A stretch of 64,000 nt of DNA from JBGAKG01 sp044224495 (GCA_044224495.1 JBGAKG010000027.1:62001-126000); one strand, 5' to 3'. Positions 1 to 8,501 are shown, counted from the stretch's first letter. The notes: generated from the letters alone by a model not told the origin. Numbers and translations: made by a program.

Positions 1-1103
1 ACCCGACCGGGACCGAAGGCGATCACCGCTACCAGCTCGGGGAGCCGTTCAAGGACGTCGGCCTCGACGGCGTGCCCAACACCAAGTCGAGCCCGTACGA
101 CGTGGGCGAAGGCGACGGCAAGTACACCGAGGCGAGCGGCCTCTCGAACTTCTACGACATCGACCCGCACTCCATCATCCGCGGGTGGTCGAAGAGCCCG
201 CCGAAGGCGCTCGACGACACGGCCCTCCGGCGCCTCTCCATCTGGAGCGACGGCGGCGTCCGCGACCTCTTCAACTTCGGCACCGTGGCCACGCACCTGA
301 CCGGCGCGCTCGCGTCGCGCAAGGGCGCGGACAGCCGGCCCCTCCAGCAACTTGCATTCTACAACGGATTCCACCTCCTCCCCGGCCAGGACCCGAAGCG
401 CCCGCAGGACTTCGCTCCGTCGGCGCTGCGCTGGGCGGACATCGTGGGCTCGCCGAGCGTTCGCTACGGCAACGTGGATGCGAACCCGACCGAGATCGAC
501 CTCGGCGATGGCATGCACGTCGGAACCGCGGCGCAGATCCTCTACCGGATCGAGGCCGCCTTCTACTACTCGGCGCGCCAGTGGACGGACGCGGATCGTC
601 TCCTCACCGAGGTGACGGTCGCGAACCCGGAGACGACGACGAAGAACGAGCTCGGCTTGGCCTGCGAGAAGGAGGGCAAGTGCGAGAAGATCTTCACCGG
701 ACCGGTGACGAAGCGCACCGGCCCGATCGCGATCACGCTGCCGCCGGGTTACGCGCTCGAAGAGAACCGCCTGCGCGACGTGCGCTACCCGGTCATCTTC
801 GTGCTCCACGGCTACGGCCAGGACCCGCGTGATCTCGAGGCGCTGGCGATCATCTCCAACAACTTCATGAACGACGGGGAGCGCAGCTACCCGAACCGGC
901 TCGCGAAGTTCATCACCGTCTACGTCGACGGCCGCTGCCGCACCGGCGCGGACGGAAAGCCGGAGTGCATCCAGGGCAGCTTCTACTTGGACGCGCGCCG
1001 CGACGGCGGGCCCAAGTTCGATTCGTGGTTCGACGAGGTCGTCGACTACGTCGACCAGAACTACCGCACGATGGGAACGAGCGAAGTCGAAGTCACGGAG
1101 TGA
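1..1103 (+). CDS. esterase-like protein, 3' part of gene
   Basis: The frame is open from the first base, so this is the end of a longer gene; a GTG at 72 is internal. The first visible residues (EPFKDVGLDGVP and a Gly/Asp-rich stretch) resemble a linker region seen in other secreted proteins. The last third looks like the start of an alpha/beta-hydrolase of the esterase D (PF00756) type: strand VIFVLHGYGQ with an HG oxyanion-type motif, then VYVDGRC and a helix VVDYVDQNYRTMG. The protein then stops (TSEVEVTE). In esterase D proteins the GxSxG nucleophile elbow normally follows this point, and none is seen. It may be a non-catalytic relative or an ancient truncation. Family assignment is moderate; activity is doubtful. 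Confidence 0.6.
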   Translation, partial: PTGTEGDHRYQLGEPFKDVGLDGVPNTKSSPYDVGEGDGKYTEASGLSNFYDIDPHSIIRGWSKSPPKALDDTALRRLSIWSDGGVRDLFNFGTVATHLTGALASRKGADSRPLQQLAFYNGFHLLPGQDPKRPQDFAPSALRWADIVGSPSVRYGNVDANPTEIDLGDGMHVGTAAQILYRIEAAFYYSARQWTDADRLLTEVTVANPETTTKNELGLACEKEGKCEKIFTGPVTKRTGPIAITLPPGYALEENRLRDVRYPVIFVLHGYGQDPRDLEALAIISNNFMNDGERSYPNRLAKFITVYVDGRCRTGADGKPECIQGSFYLDARRDGGPKFDSWFDEVVDYVDQNYRTMGTSEVEVTE

Positions 1104-1136
1104 CCACTAGCGGCCTCCCCGCGATGATGGGCTAGA

Positions 1137-2432
1137 ATGACCTCGATGTATTCTTCCCATCTTCGCGCTTCGCTTTTCGCGCTTCCCTTCGTGCTGGTCG
1201 CCTGCGTCGGCGACACCGCGACGCAGACACCCCCGAACGACGCGGCACCTCCGAACGACACTGGCGTCGCCGTCGACGCCGGGTCCGACGTCCTTCCCGC
1301 GTGCGGCGCCCCCGGCACGCCGTGCTGCAACGGCACGTGCAACGGGGGCTCCGTGTGCAACGGCACGGTCTGCGCCTGCAACGCCCCGACCACGGCGTGT
1401 GGCGCGGCGTGCGTGAACCTCACCAACGACGGGAAGAACTGCGGCGCGTGCGGGCACGACTGCCTCGGCGGGACGTGCACGGCGGGCAAGTGCCAACCGG
1501 TCACGATCGCGACGGGGCAAGCGATGGTGAACGGGGTCGCCATCGACTCCGCCGGCGTCTACTGGACGCGCGGCGGCACCAACACCGTCGCCGGAGCCCT
1601 CGTGCGCGCCAAGCTCGATGGCACCAACCTCACGCCACTCGCGAGCGCGGGAACCAGCGAGTCCTGCTTCTCGCCCGCGGTCGGCGGTGGGTTCGTGTAC
1701 TTCTCTCAGACCGGGAGCGGCACGCGTGCGATCATGAAGTGCGCGCTCCCGAATTGCACGGGCGGGGCCACCCTCGTGAGCGCCAGCCAAACGCTCGCGC
1801 AAGGCATCGCGGTCGACACCGCGAACAACCGCCTCTACTGGGTCGACGGGACGCCGTACCAAGGAACCGGTGGCGCAGTCATGACGTTCCCGCTCCCGAG
1901 TGGGCCGGCGGCTCGGGTGGTCACCGCCGATCAACCCTCGCCCACGGGGCTCGCCCTCGCGAACGGCTTCGTCTACTGGATCAACGCCGGCACGTACCTC
2001 AACAACCTTCACCAGGGGAACGGCGGCGTCCGCCGGGCGCCGATCGGCCAGACCAACGGCACGGCGACGCCGATCGCGACGAATTCGGGCGCCGACATGA
2101 GGGGGCTCGCCGTCGACACCCAGTCCGTGTACTTCGGCTCCGGCGGGAACTCGACGCTCGAGGTCGCACCGGCAAATGGCGGCGGTTCGTCCTCGACGCT
2201 GGCGAACGTCCCCGGCGGGCTCGGCGACGTCGCCGCCGACGGCACGAACGTCTACTGGGTCGAGAGCGCGACCAACGGAAGGGTGCTCACGTGCCCGCGC
2301 ACCGGCTGCCCCAACGGGACCCCGATCGTCCTCGCGGTGGCGCAGAACGATCCGCGAGCGATCGCGATCGACGCGGTGAGCATCGTCTGGGGCAACAGCG
2401 GCGGCGGCGAAGTGCGGCGCCTCGCGAAGTGA
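1137..2432 (+). CDS. Cys-rich beta-propeller lipoprotein
   Basis: This is a 431-residue predicted lipoprotein. A signal peptide (FALPFVLVAC) ends in a lipobox Cys near residue 22, and a low-complexity Thr/Pro/Asp/Ala linker follows. Residues ~55-125 form a Cys-rich module with spacings such as CCNGTCNGG, CACN and NCGACGHDC, like the EGF/stigma-type modules common in Polyangia. The rest (~125-431) is built of repeats with motifs such as GVAIDSAGVYWT, GIAVDTANNRLYWVD, GLALANGFVYWI and GLAVDTQSVYF, which is a six-bladed NHL/LDL-receptor YWTD-like propeller. It is likely a surface or periplasmic binding protein; the ligand is unknown. ATG 1146 is an alternative start. A decayed relative lies at 38259-38552. 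Confidence 0.85.
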   Translation: MTSMYSSHLRASLFALPFVLVACVGDTATQTPPNDAAPPNDTGVAVDAGSDVLPACGAPGTPCCNGTCNGGSVCNGTVCACNAPTTACGAACVNLTNDGKNCGACGHDCLGGTCTAGKCQPVTIATGQAMVNGVAIDSAGVYWTRGGTNTVAGALVRAKLDGTNLTPLASAGTSESCFSPAVGGGFVYFSQTGSGTRAIMKCALPNCTGGATLVSASQTLAQGIAVDTANNRLYWVDGTPYQGTGGAVMTFPLPSGPAARVVTADQPSPTGLALANGFVYWINAGTYLNNLHQGNGGVRRAPIGQTNGTATPIATNSGADMRGLAVDTQSVYFGSGGNSTLEVAPANGGGSSSTLANVPGGLGDVAADGTNVYWVESATNGRVLTCPRTGCPNGTPIVLAVAQNDPRAIAIDAVSIVWGNSGGGEVRRLAK

Positions 2433-2448
2433 GCGACGAGGGGGATGG

Positions 2449-3945
2449 ATGGCACTGAGGATCGACGCCAAGGCACTCGCGACCGAGACGCTCCGCTACG
2501 AGAGCCCCGCCGAAGGCGGCGGGACCGATCACGTCGCCCTCGGCAAGTCCGGGGGCGTGACCGGCTTCTACGCGTACGAAGACGTGAAGCACGTCGTCGA
2601 CGCCGCGGCCGATCAGTTCGGCGTGACGAGCGCGTTGTTCCACGTCGCCGCGAACACGAAGGTCTCCGTGACGGAGGCGTCCCGTCTGGACGGCGTGAAG
2701 CTCCGCCTCGACATCCCCGAAGGGGACGGCGCGACGACGATGCACCTCGAGCTCGGCACTGCGACGCTCGCGGGCGCGAGCTACGCCGACGCCGACGTCA
2801 CCGTGACGGGCGCCGTGACGCTCGAGCGCGGGACGGTGGACCTCGACGCGAACGGCAAGCTCACGGTGAAGGCCGCGACCGGGCGCGCGAAGGCCGTCGT
2901 CGTGCGGACGGGGGACCTGACCGTCGCCCTCGCGGACGTCGCGCTGGAGGGACTCTCGGTCGAGAGCGTCGGCGATCGCACCGTGATCGCAGCGACCCGG
3001 GTGACCGCGTCCGGCATCACGATCGAGGCCGGTGACACGCCGATCACGATCGCGCGCGCGACCGCGACGAACGTCCGGTGGGACGACCGGATCTCGGTCG
3101 GCGTGCTTGACGTGGTCGACGCCAAGCTCTCCGTCGGGCTCGCGGCACCACCGGCGCCCGCCGCGGCGCCTCCCGCGCCCCCGAGTACTGCCCTCCCCGA
3201 CCTGCCCGCGCTCGACGCCCTTCGTGGGGTCGTCGCCGCGAAGGTGAAGGTCGCGCTCGATCTTCCCGTCCTGCCGGACAAGACGATCGCGCAGTCCTTG
3301 AAGATCCCGATCGAAGGCGGAGCCATCTCGTTCGGCGAGCTCGAGAAGAGCCTCTGCGTGCTGGAGGACGCGTTGCTCGATTTCGAGGTCGAAGGCAACC
3401 GGCTCGTCCTCGAGCTCGACGTCGTCCCGCTCGTGAAGTTCGACAACGTCACCCTCGTCTCGTGGGACCTGCCGGAGCCGCGCGACCGCGAGCTCGCGGC
3501 GGCGAAGCGCGTGCGGCTCCGGCGGCTCGTGCAGTACCGGCTCCCGCCCGCGAAGCCCGCCCCCGCGCCGGCGCCGGGGAAGAAGAAGGCGTTCCGCCTC
3601 CTCGGGATCGACTTCGCCGACGTGAACGTGGCGCTCGGGCTCGAGAGCGCGGTGAGCATCCCCGCGCTCGAGGGGACGTTCGAGCTCGATCCGACGACGA
3701 AGGTCGAGGTCACGGGCGAGGCCCACGTCGCAGTCGACGGTGCCCCGGCGCCGGGGCGCCTCGCGGCGAACGCCGTCGGCTCCGCGATCACGCTGCGCGG
3801 CGTGAAGGCAGGCCCGCTCCAGATCGTGCAGGCCACCGTCGCGCTCGACGCGAGCGCCGAGCTCGAGCTCCTGGACGTGGCGCCGCAGCGCCTCGGCGTC
3901 GACGTCCGCAGCGCGAAGGCGACGGACGTGACGCTGCAGCCCTGA
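2449..3945 (+). CDS. hypothetical beta-rich protein
   Basis: The protein has 498 residues and starts with ATG 16 bp after the previous stop, preceded by a GAGGGGG ribosome binding site. It has no signal peptide or membrane helix. It consists of many short amphipathic beta strands (for example TLAGASYADADVTVTGAVTLERGTV-like stretches) split by two Pro/Ala linkers near residues 226-243 and 362-380. The pattern resembles AsmA/DUF748-like or translocation-assembly beta sheets, but I cannot assign a family. It sits with the upstream lipoprotein on the plus strand, so it may be co-transcribed. Function unknown. Confidence 0.75.
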   Translation: MALRIDAKALATETLRYESPAEGGGTDHVALGKSGGVTGFYAYEDVKHVVDAAADQFGVTSALFHVAANTKVSVTEASRLDGVKLRLDIPEGDGATTMHLELGTATLAGASYADADVTVTGAVTLERGTVDLDANGKLTVKAATGRAKAVVVRTGDLTVALADVALEGLSVESVGDRTVIAATRVTASGITIEAGDTPITIARATATNVRWDDRISVGVLDVVDAKLSVGLAAPPAPAAAPPAPPSTALPDLPALDALRGVVAAKVKVALDLPVLPDKTIAQSLKIPIEGGAISFGELEKSLCVLEDALLDFEVEGNRLVLELDVVPLVKFDNVTLVSWDLPEPRDRELAAAKRVRLRRLVQYRLPPAKPAPAPAPGKKKAFRLLGIDFADVNVALGLESAVSIPALEGTFELDPTTKVEVTGEAHVAVDGAPAPGRLAANAVGSAITLRGVKAGPLQIVQATVALDASAELELLDVAPQRLGVDVRSAKATDVTLQP

Positions 3946-3958
3946 GGAGACAGCGCGC

Positions 3959-4450
3959 TCACGCGAGCGAGCGCACGACCTCGTCGAGCTGGCGGTAGGA
4001 CTCGCGCATCCCGTCTTCCATCCCCGTCGCGAGCACTTGGTCGCGGACCGCCTTCGACGGGTAGCGGACGACACTGGTGAAGCGAGTGGTCCCGCCTTCT
4101 TCCACCAGCGACGTCGTGACCACGGAGACGACATCGGGGAACGGCGCGAATACCTCGGTGTTGACGATGCGGCGCGTGCCCTCGATCTCGACGTACTCGC
4201 CGAAGAACTCGACGACCATCCCGTTCGTGGCGCGCATGGCGAAGCGCCATGCCCCGCCGACGCGGAAGTCGATCTCGCAGAGCGTCATCTCCCCGCGCGA
4301 GCGCGGCGCCCACCAGCGCCGAACGTGCTCGGGCTTGCTCATCGCGGCGAACACGAGCCGCGCGGGCGCAGCGAACGTTCGGGTCACTTCGATCTCGCAG
4401 TCCCCGAGGAGCTGCACGTGGGTTCCATCAGCGGTCTTTGCGGCGGTCAT
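3959..4450 (-). CDS. SRPBCC / AHSA1-domain protein
   Basis: The protein has 163 residues and is of the Activator of Hsp90 ATPase homologue 1-like (PF08327) branch of the SRPBCC (START-like) superfamily. The typical pattern is visible: IEVTRTFAAPARLVFAAMSKPEHVRRWW near residues 19-46, FRVGGAWRF near 62-70, FFGEYVEIEGTRRIV, then RFTSVVRYPS and a C-terminal helix GMRESYRQLDEVV. These proteins have a hydrophobic cavity that binds small ligands or acts as a chaperone-like fold. Its start codon lies inside the end of the upstream ArsR-type gene (23-bp overlap), so translation is probably coupled. The ArsR-SRPBCC pairing is a common bacterial gene pair; the ligand is unknown. Confidence 0.9.
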   Translation of the reverse strand: MTAAKTADGTHVQLLGDCEIEVTRTFAAPARLVFAAMSKPEHVRRWWAPRSRGEMTLCEIDFRVGGAWRFAMRATNGMVVEFFGEYVEIEGTRRIVNTEVFAPFPDVVSVVTTSLVEEGGTTRFTSVVRYPSKAVRDQVLATGMEDGMRESYRQLDEVVRSLA

Positions 4451-4790
4451 GGCGGGACGACTCCTTCTTTTCGACTTCTTCGTTTCGTTGCATCTCGGTC
4501 AGCAGTTCATCCATGGCATCGAGGCGCTCGGTCCACAGCGCGCGGAAGTCCGCGAGCCACGCATCGAGCTCGTGGAAGCGCGCGGGGGCGAGCGCGTACA
4601 CGCGGCGCTGCGCCTCGGCCCGTACGTCCACGAGACCCGCGTCGTGCAGCGTTCGCAGGTGCTTCGACACCTGCGGCTGGCGCACCCCCAAGCGATCACT
4701 GATCACGCCGACGGTCTGCGGACCACGGCGGAGGAGCTCTACGATCCGAAGTCGGTTCGGTTCGGCGAGGGCGGAGAACGTCTCGAGCAT
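4428..4790 (-). CDS. ArsR-family transcriptional repressor
   Basis: The 120-residue protein is a winged helix-turn-helix. N-terminal LAEPNRLRIVELL is followed by the recognition region VISDRLGVRQPQVSKHLRTLHDAGLV (residues ~27-54) and a wing RAEAQRRVYAL. No metal-binding CxC in the alpha-3 helix is seen, so it is not an ArsR/SmtB metal sensor of the classical kind; it belongs to the sub-group that travels with SRPBCC genes. The charged C-terminus (EKKESSRHDRRKDR) is encoded where the next gene begins. A perfect inverted repeat lies directly upstream in the promoter, so autorepression is likely. Confidence 0.93.
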   Translation of the reverse strand: MLETFSALAEPNRLRIVELLRRGPQTVGVISDRLGVRQPQVSKHLRTLHDAGLVDVRAEAQRRVYALAPARFHELDAWLADFRALWTERLDAMDELLTEMQRNEEVEKKESSRHDRRKDR

Positions 4791-4795
4791 GCCTC

Positions 4796-4817
4796 AATAT
4801 TCTTCATTGAGAATATT
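4796..4817 (-). promoter_or_regulatory. inverted-repeat operator of the ArsR-SRPBCC operon
   Basis: A perfect 8-bp inverted repeat AATATTCT-N6-AGAATATT ends 5 bp upstream of the ArsR start codon. It is strikingly A/T-rich in roughly 70% GC surroundings. Its position inside the promoter spacer and -10 region fits a binding site for the ArsR dimer encoded next to it. The assignment to this regulator is an inference from position. Confidence 0.75.
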
Positions 4818-4825
4818 CCTGTCAA
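4796..4825 (-). promoter_or_regulatory. sigma-70-type promoter of the ArsR-SRPBCC operon
   Basis: Read on the minus strand, a perfect -35 hexamer TTGACA (4820-4825) is followed after 18 bp by AATATT (4796-4801), a 4/6 match to TATAAT. The -10 ends 5 bp before the ATG at 4790, so transcription would begin at about the A of the start codon, giving a leaderless or nearly leaderless mRNA. No Shine-Dalgarno sequence is evident. The operator overlaps spacer and -10. Confidence 0.6.
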
Positions 4826-4853
4826 GGCACGTACACGAAAATTCAGCCGCGAG

Positions 4854-5165
4854 CTACGGCTTCTTCCTCCGCCGGTCGCGCGTGGGCGCCGTCCGGATGC
4901 GGCCGCCGGGATCCTGCTTCGCGATGAAGCGCACCACCTTCGCGAAGTCGGCGTTGGCGAGGAGCGCATCCACCGACGCGAGCTCCCGCTCGAGCTGCGC
5001 GTTGGTGAAGTGCGCATGGATCGCCGTGTGGCAGTCGCGGCAGATCGTCTCCGTGACCTTGCCGCCCCGACTCTTCGGCACGAGGTGATGATCGCTCGGG
5101 TGGAAGTTCGGCCGCCCACAGAGCGGGCACGGGTCCTTCTCCGGCTCCGCGCTCCGCCCCTTCAT
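4854..5165 (-). CDS. HNH endonuclease domain protein
   Basis: The 103-residue protein has an HNH nuclease core. A zinc-knuckle pair CPLC at residues ~13-16 and CRDCH at ~43-47 flank the catalytic region HHLVPKSRGG (~27-36), where the first HH and later Asn/His positions match the HNH consensus for short bacterial HNH proteins. The C-terminus is basic (RDRRRKKP). The ATG overlaps the stop codon of the upstream FG-GAP gene as ATGA, indicating translational coupling. There is no restriction methyltransferase or toxin partner nearby, so the target is unknown. It is the last gene of the twelve-gene minus-strand run. Confidence 0.88.
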   Translation of the reverse strand: MKGRSAEPEKDPCPLCGRPNFHPSDHHLVPKSRGGKVTETICRDCHTAIHAHFTNAQLERELASVDALLANADFAKVVRFIAKQDPGGRIRTAPTRDRRRKKP

Positions 5166-6181
5166 GGAAAGACGAACGGGGGATCGACGTCCATCAACGC
5201 GCTCACCCAGAGCGGACAACGATCCGACTTCGTGCACCGCGCAGCCGCCGCAGCGTGGAGCGACTCGGCCGTCGCGCCCCAGAGCCGCGCGCAGACGACG
5301 TTCTCGGCGAGCGCATCGTCGAAGAAGGTCGTCGCCCAATCGATCTGCGGGCGCGGGCCACACTTGCTCCGCGCGTACTCGATCGCCGCCGGCGCGTGGA
5401 CGTCGAAGCTGCCGTCCCGCTGCGAGACCGCGACGAAGATGCTCGGCGCGACCGGGTACGAGTCCCCGCTCTCGGACTCGGCGAGGATCCGCGCGTAGGG
5501 GCCGCGCCCGATGAGATCGGGCCGCTTGTCGCCGTCGAGATCGGTCGTCCCCTCGAAGGAGACGCCGAGCGCCGGCGTGTACGCGAGCACCGCCCCACCC
5601 TTGAAGGTCCAGACCTCCTGCACCGAAGGGTCGTACCCCTCTTCGTCGGCGGAGCCGAACACGATCACTTCGTCGTCGCCGTCGCCGTCGTAGTCGAAGA
5701 ACTGCGGCTCCTCGAGGTGGAGCGAGCCCGGCCCCGCGAGCACGCTCGCGTTGACGCGCACCTCGTCCGCGCCGATCTTCCACGACTGCGCGAGTAGCGC
5801 GCCCGGCGCAGCCACGGTCGCGCTCCCGTCCTTCGCGAAGTGCGTGAGCGACACGACGAGCCCGACGTCACCGCAGGCGTCGTTGCCGGGTCGCCGGACC
5901 GCCCGCTCGACGCCGAGCGCCCACGTCCCGCTCGGGTTGCAGCCCAGGAACGCGAGATCCTCGTCGGCGAGCTTCGGGCAACCATCGACCGCGATCGCAC
6001 GGAGCGCCTCGTCGCTCGCGACGAGCGTGCGTCCGCAGGCGCCCGCGGACGTGCTCGTGGTAGCGGCAACGGGGGCGTGCGCCGGCGCGTGCCGCCGATG
6101 CTCGCGCACCGCGAGCCCGACGACGACGGCCACCGCGAGCCCGAGTCCGAGACCGACCGCTCCCCGCTCGCCGAGCTCCAT
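5162..6181 (-). CDS. membrane-anchored FG-GAP repeat protein
   Basis: The 339-residue protein has one N-terminal hydrophobic helix (LGLGLAVAVVVGLAV, residues ~10-24) that anchors or exports it. The body contains FG-GAP/VCBS-like calcium-loop motifs DYDGDGDDE (~167) and DLDGDKRPDL (~217), typical of integrin-like beta-propellers. Six or more cysteines suggest extracytoplasmic disulphides. Its ATG overlaps the stop codon of the upstream gene by one base (TGATG), and its own stop overlaps the HNH start. Function unknown; probably a periplasmic or surface binding protein. Confidence 0.75.
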   Translation of the reverse strand: MELGERGAVGLGLGLAVAVVVGLAVREHRRHAPAHAPVAATTSTSAGACGRTLVASDEALRAIAVDGCPKLADEDLAFLGCNPSGTWALGVERAVRRPGNDACGDVGLVVSLTHFAKDGSATVAAPGALLAQSWKIGADEVRVNASVLAGPGSLHLEEPQFFDYDGDGDDEVIVFGSADEEGYDPSVQEVWTFKGGAVLAYTPALGVSFEGTTDLDGDKRPDLIGRGPYARILAESESGDSYPVAPSIFVAVSQRDGSFDVHAPAAIEYARSKCGPRPQIDWATTFFDDALAENVVCARLWGATAESLHAAAAARCTKSDRCPLWVSALMDVDPPFVFP

Positions 6182-6525
6182 CAGCGCCCCATCACCCGCG
6201 CGAGCCCGAGAGCATGGCGCACGTCTTCCTCCGACAACCCCGTCTCGGCCGCGAGCTCCGTGGGGCGCGGCGTTCGTCCCAATTTGGTACGAAGGACGCG
6301 AGCCGCGTCGAGAACCCGCGCGAGCTTCCGTTCGCCGTCGCCCCCGCTCGGCGCGATCACCCGACGCCCGTTCGCCTCGAGCCGGGTCAGGAGCTGGTCG
6401 ACGTCGTCCGTCCCCGCGGCGGCGAGCCCGATCGCCTCGCCGATGCGATCGAGGTGGACCTCCCGCGAATCCTCGCTCTCGGCGAGGAGCCGCTGGAGGG
6501 TGGCCTCGAGCTCGGCGGGGGTCAC
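6181..6525 (-). CDS. miniature sigma-70-like protein (regions 1.1 and 3 only)
   Basis: The 114-residue protein starts with a GTG that overlaps the stop of the DUF4139 gene (GTGA). Residues ~5-55 follow sigma-70 region 1.1: LQRLLAESEDSREVHLDRIGE, then TDDVDQLLTRLEANGRRVI, comparable to the RpoD helices ending in LGIxVV. Residues ~68-112 follow sigma region 3.0/3.1: LGRTPRPTELAAETGLSEEDV, comparable to the RpoD stretch GREPTPEELAERM. Regions 2 (core and -10 binding) and 4 (-35 binding) are absent. It could modulate sigma or polymerase, or simply be a helix-turn-helix protein. The resemblance is read by eye. Confidence 0.6.
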   Translation of the reverse strand: MTPAELEATLQRLLAESEDSREVHLDRIGEAIGLAAAGTDDVDQLLTRLEANGRRVIAPSGGDGERKLARVLDAARVLRTKLGRTPRPTELAAETGLSEEDVRHALGLARVMGR

Positions 6526-8501
6526 TTCTCGCCCATCTTCTGGAGACGGATTGCGGCGTCGCGTTGGGCGGCGTCGATCTCGCCTTCGAGGCGCGTCATC
6601 TCGGCCTCGGCCGAGTTCACCTTGTTCTGCTCGGCCTCGAGCTCGCCGACGTAGCGGAGGCGCAGCGCGCCCTCGGCCCCGCCGTCGCGCAGGACCGCGA
6701 GCTGCTCGCTGATCTTCTGCTGCTTCTGGTACGCCGCCGTGCGCGACGCCTCCGCGCGGCGCCGGCTCTCGTGGTGCTCCGCGATCCGGCGGAACACGGC
6801 GAGGATGCCGCGCAGCGCCTCCCCGTTCTTCTCGTCGAGCAGGCCGTTCTTGACGAACTTGCCCACGTCGTCGACCCCGAGGCGCGCGATGTCGAGCGAG
6901 ACGCTGTCGTTCCAGCGCTCGATCACCTTCGCGGTGGCGCGCCCGCGCGCGGGAGCCTCGATCGTGAAGCGGTGGTAGCTCAGCGTCTCCTCGAACGGCG
7001 CGAGCCCCTCTTTGGCGATCGTGCGCCCGGCGAGCTTCGGGAGCTCGAAGATGACGCCGACCGGCTCCGCGTGATCGCTCTCCACCGTGATCTCGTGGTG
7101 GACCTCGATCTGGTTCTCCTGGAAGAGCCCGCCGCCGCGCGCATAGACCTGGGTCGCGGTGCGGACCGTGCGCGTCGTCTCCTTGCAGCGCACCGCGAGA
7201 TCCTTCGCGAAGCCGAGCAGCACCTTCGCGCCCCGCGCTGCGTAGGAGACCATCGCCTCGCCGGCGTACACGCCGTCGTCGTAGATGACCGCCGGGCCTT
7301 CTTCGAGCACGGCATCGCTCGAGTTCTCGAACGCGAGGACCAGATCGGGCGGCGGCGGCGACCCGGCGCGCCAGATGCGCTCCTTCTTCGCCGGGATGCG
7401 CGCCATGAGGAGCGGCACCATCGCGGAGCCACCGCGCTTGAGCGCGATCTTCCCGCGCACGCGATACTCGAAGAGCTCGCCGCGGTCGGTGAACGTCGCA
7501 GCGTCGGCCATCGCGTCGAACGCGGCGCCACCGAAGGTCGTCGTCGGGGCGTCCTCGAGCTGCTCCGCGAGCGCCTGGAAGCCGCCACCGTAGCCACCGG
7601 TCACGGTCGCGGACGCGCGCGCGGCCTTCGGCGCCGGGGCGGGCCGCGGCGCCGGAGCTTGCGGGGGCGGGGGCGGCGCCCCCGGAGCGCGCTCGAAGCG
7701 CGTCGGGGCAGCACCACCGCGCGTCTGCTCCTCGACCACCGCGCGCCGAACGGAGCGCGGGTTGTAGAGGTCGATCACGAAGCTCACCGGCTCGCCCGTC
7801 GTGAGCACCAGGTCGATGCCGTCGAGATCCTCGTCGGCGGGGTTGTGGACGATGCCCCACGCCATGAGCAGGGTGGAGTCGCCCTCGCGCGCGATGCGGT
7901 ACGAGACGCGCCACGTCGGCGCCGGGATCACGTAGGACACGCGGAGGTCTTCGGCCTCGCCCTGCACGTCCACCCGAACCGTGCGGCTGTCGCCCGCCGT
8001 CGACGCGCGCGAGCGATCGGCGAGGAACGCGAGGTCGGCACGCGACGTGGGATCGAGCGGCTCGACGCGCTGGATCTGGTTCACCTCGACGCCGAGCAAC
8101 GCGTCGTTCTCGTTCCGGAGCACGAGGAGCCGGCGCTCTTCGCCTTCGCGCCCGGGCGCCATCTCGAGACCGAGCACCTCACCCGAGTGGACTTGGCCGC
8201 CCGAGTGGACCACGACGCGACGCCCGCGGAGGCGCCACAGGATGTCGCGGAGCACGCTCCCCGGTTTGACGTCGAGCTTTCGCGCGGCGAGCGCTTCGGC
8301 CGGATCCTCCGGCTTCTCGAACGCGAGCGCTCCGATGGTCGCGGAGCCCTTCGCGACCCACACCGAGAGCGACTTCAGGATGTCGTTCATCTCGTCCTTC
8401 TTGAACGAGAGCTCGAAAGGTCCGGACGCTGGGCCGGACCTCTCGAGATACGCGACGCCGTGCTTGAAGAGGACCATCGTCCGGACGCGAGGCAGGCTCA
8501 T
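6522..8501 (-). CDS. DUF4139 domain-containing protein
   Basis: The 659-residue protein has an N-terminal half that begins with MVLFKHGVAYLERSG and contains WRVSYRI, the usual lead-in of DUF4139-type proteins. A Pro/Ala-rich linker covers about residues 270-305. The C-terminal DUF4139 region has FEYRVRGKIALKRG, PAVIYDDGVYAGEA, FAKDLAVRCKETTRTV and a final YHRFTIEAP block. A short coiled segment near 590-655 (QKQQKISEQLAVLRD, EAEQNKVNSAEAEMTRLEGE) closes the protein. No signal peptide is present. DUF4139 proteins are of unknown function and beta-rich. Downstream genes overlap it, so they form one transcription unit. Confidence 0.88.
   Translation of the reverse strand: MSLPRVRTMVLFKHGVAYLERSGPASGPFELSFKKDEMNDILKSLSVWVAKGSATIGALAFEKPEDPAEALAARKLDVKPGSVLRDILWRLRGRRVVVHSGGQVHSGEVLGLEMAPGREGEERRLLVLRNENDALLGVEVNQIQRVEPLDPTSRADLAFLADRSRASTAGDSRTVRVDVQGEAEDLRVSYVIPAPTWRVSYRIAREGDSTLLMAWGIVHNPADEDLDGIDLVLTTGEPVSFVIDLYNPRSVRRAVVEEQTRGGAAPTRFERAPGAPPPPPQAPAPRPAPAPKAARASATVTGGYGGGFQALAEQLEDAPTTTFGGAAFDAMADAATFTDRGELFEYRVRGKIALKRGGSAMVPLLMARIPAKKERIWRAGSPPPPDLVLAFENSSDAVLEEGPAVIYDDGVYAGEAMVSYAARGAKVLLGFAKDLAVRCKETTRTVRTATQVYARGGGLFQENQIEVHHEITVESDHAEPVGVIFELPKLAGRTIAKEGLAPFEETLSYHRFTIEAPARGRATAKVIERWNDSVSLDIARLGVDDVGKFVKNGLLDEKNGEALRGILAVFRRIAEHHESRRRAEASRTAAYQKQQKISEQLAVLRDGGAEGALRLRYVGELEAEQNKVNSAEAEMTRLEGEIDAAQRDAAIRLQKMGEK

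Noticed and set aside
4854..5165. Restriction-modification or toxin system around the HNH gene
   Set aside because: No methyltransferase, specificity subunit or antitoxin-like gene flanks it; neighbours belong to the carotenoid-headed directon.
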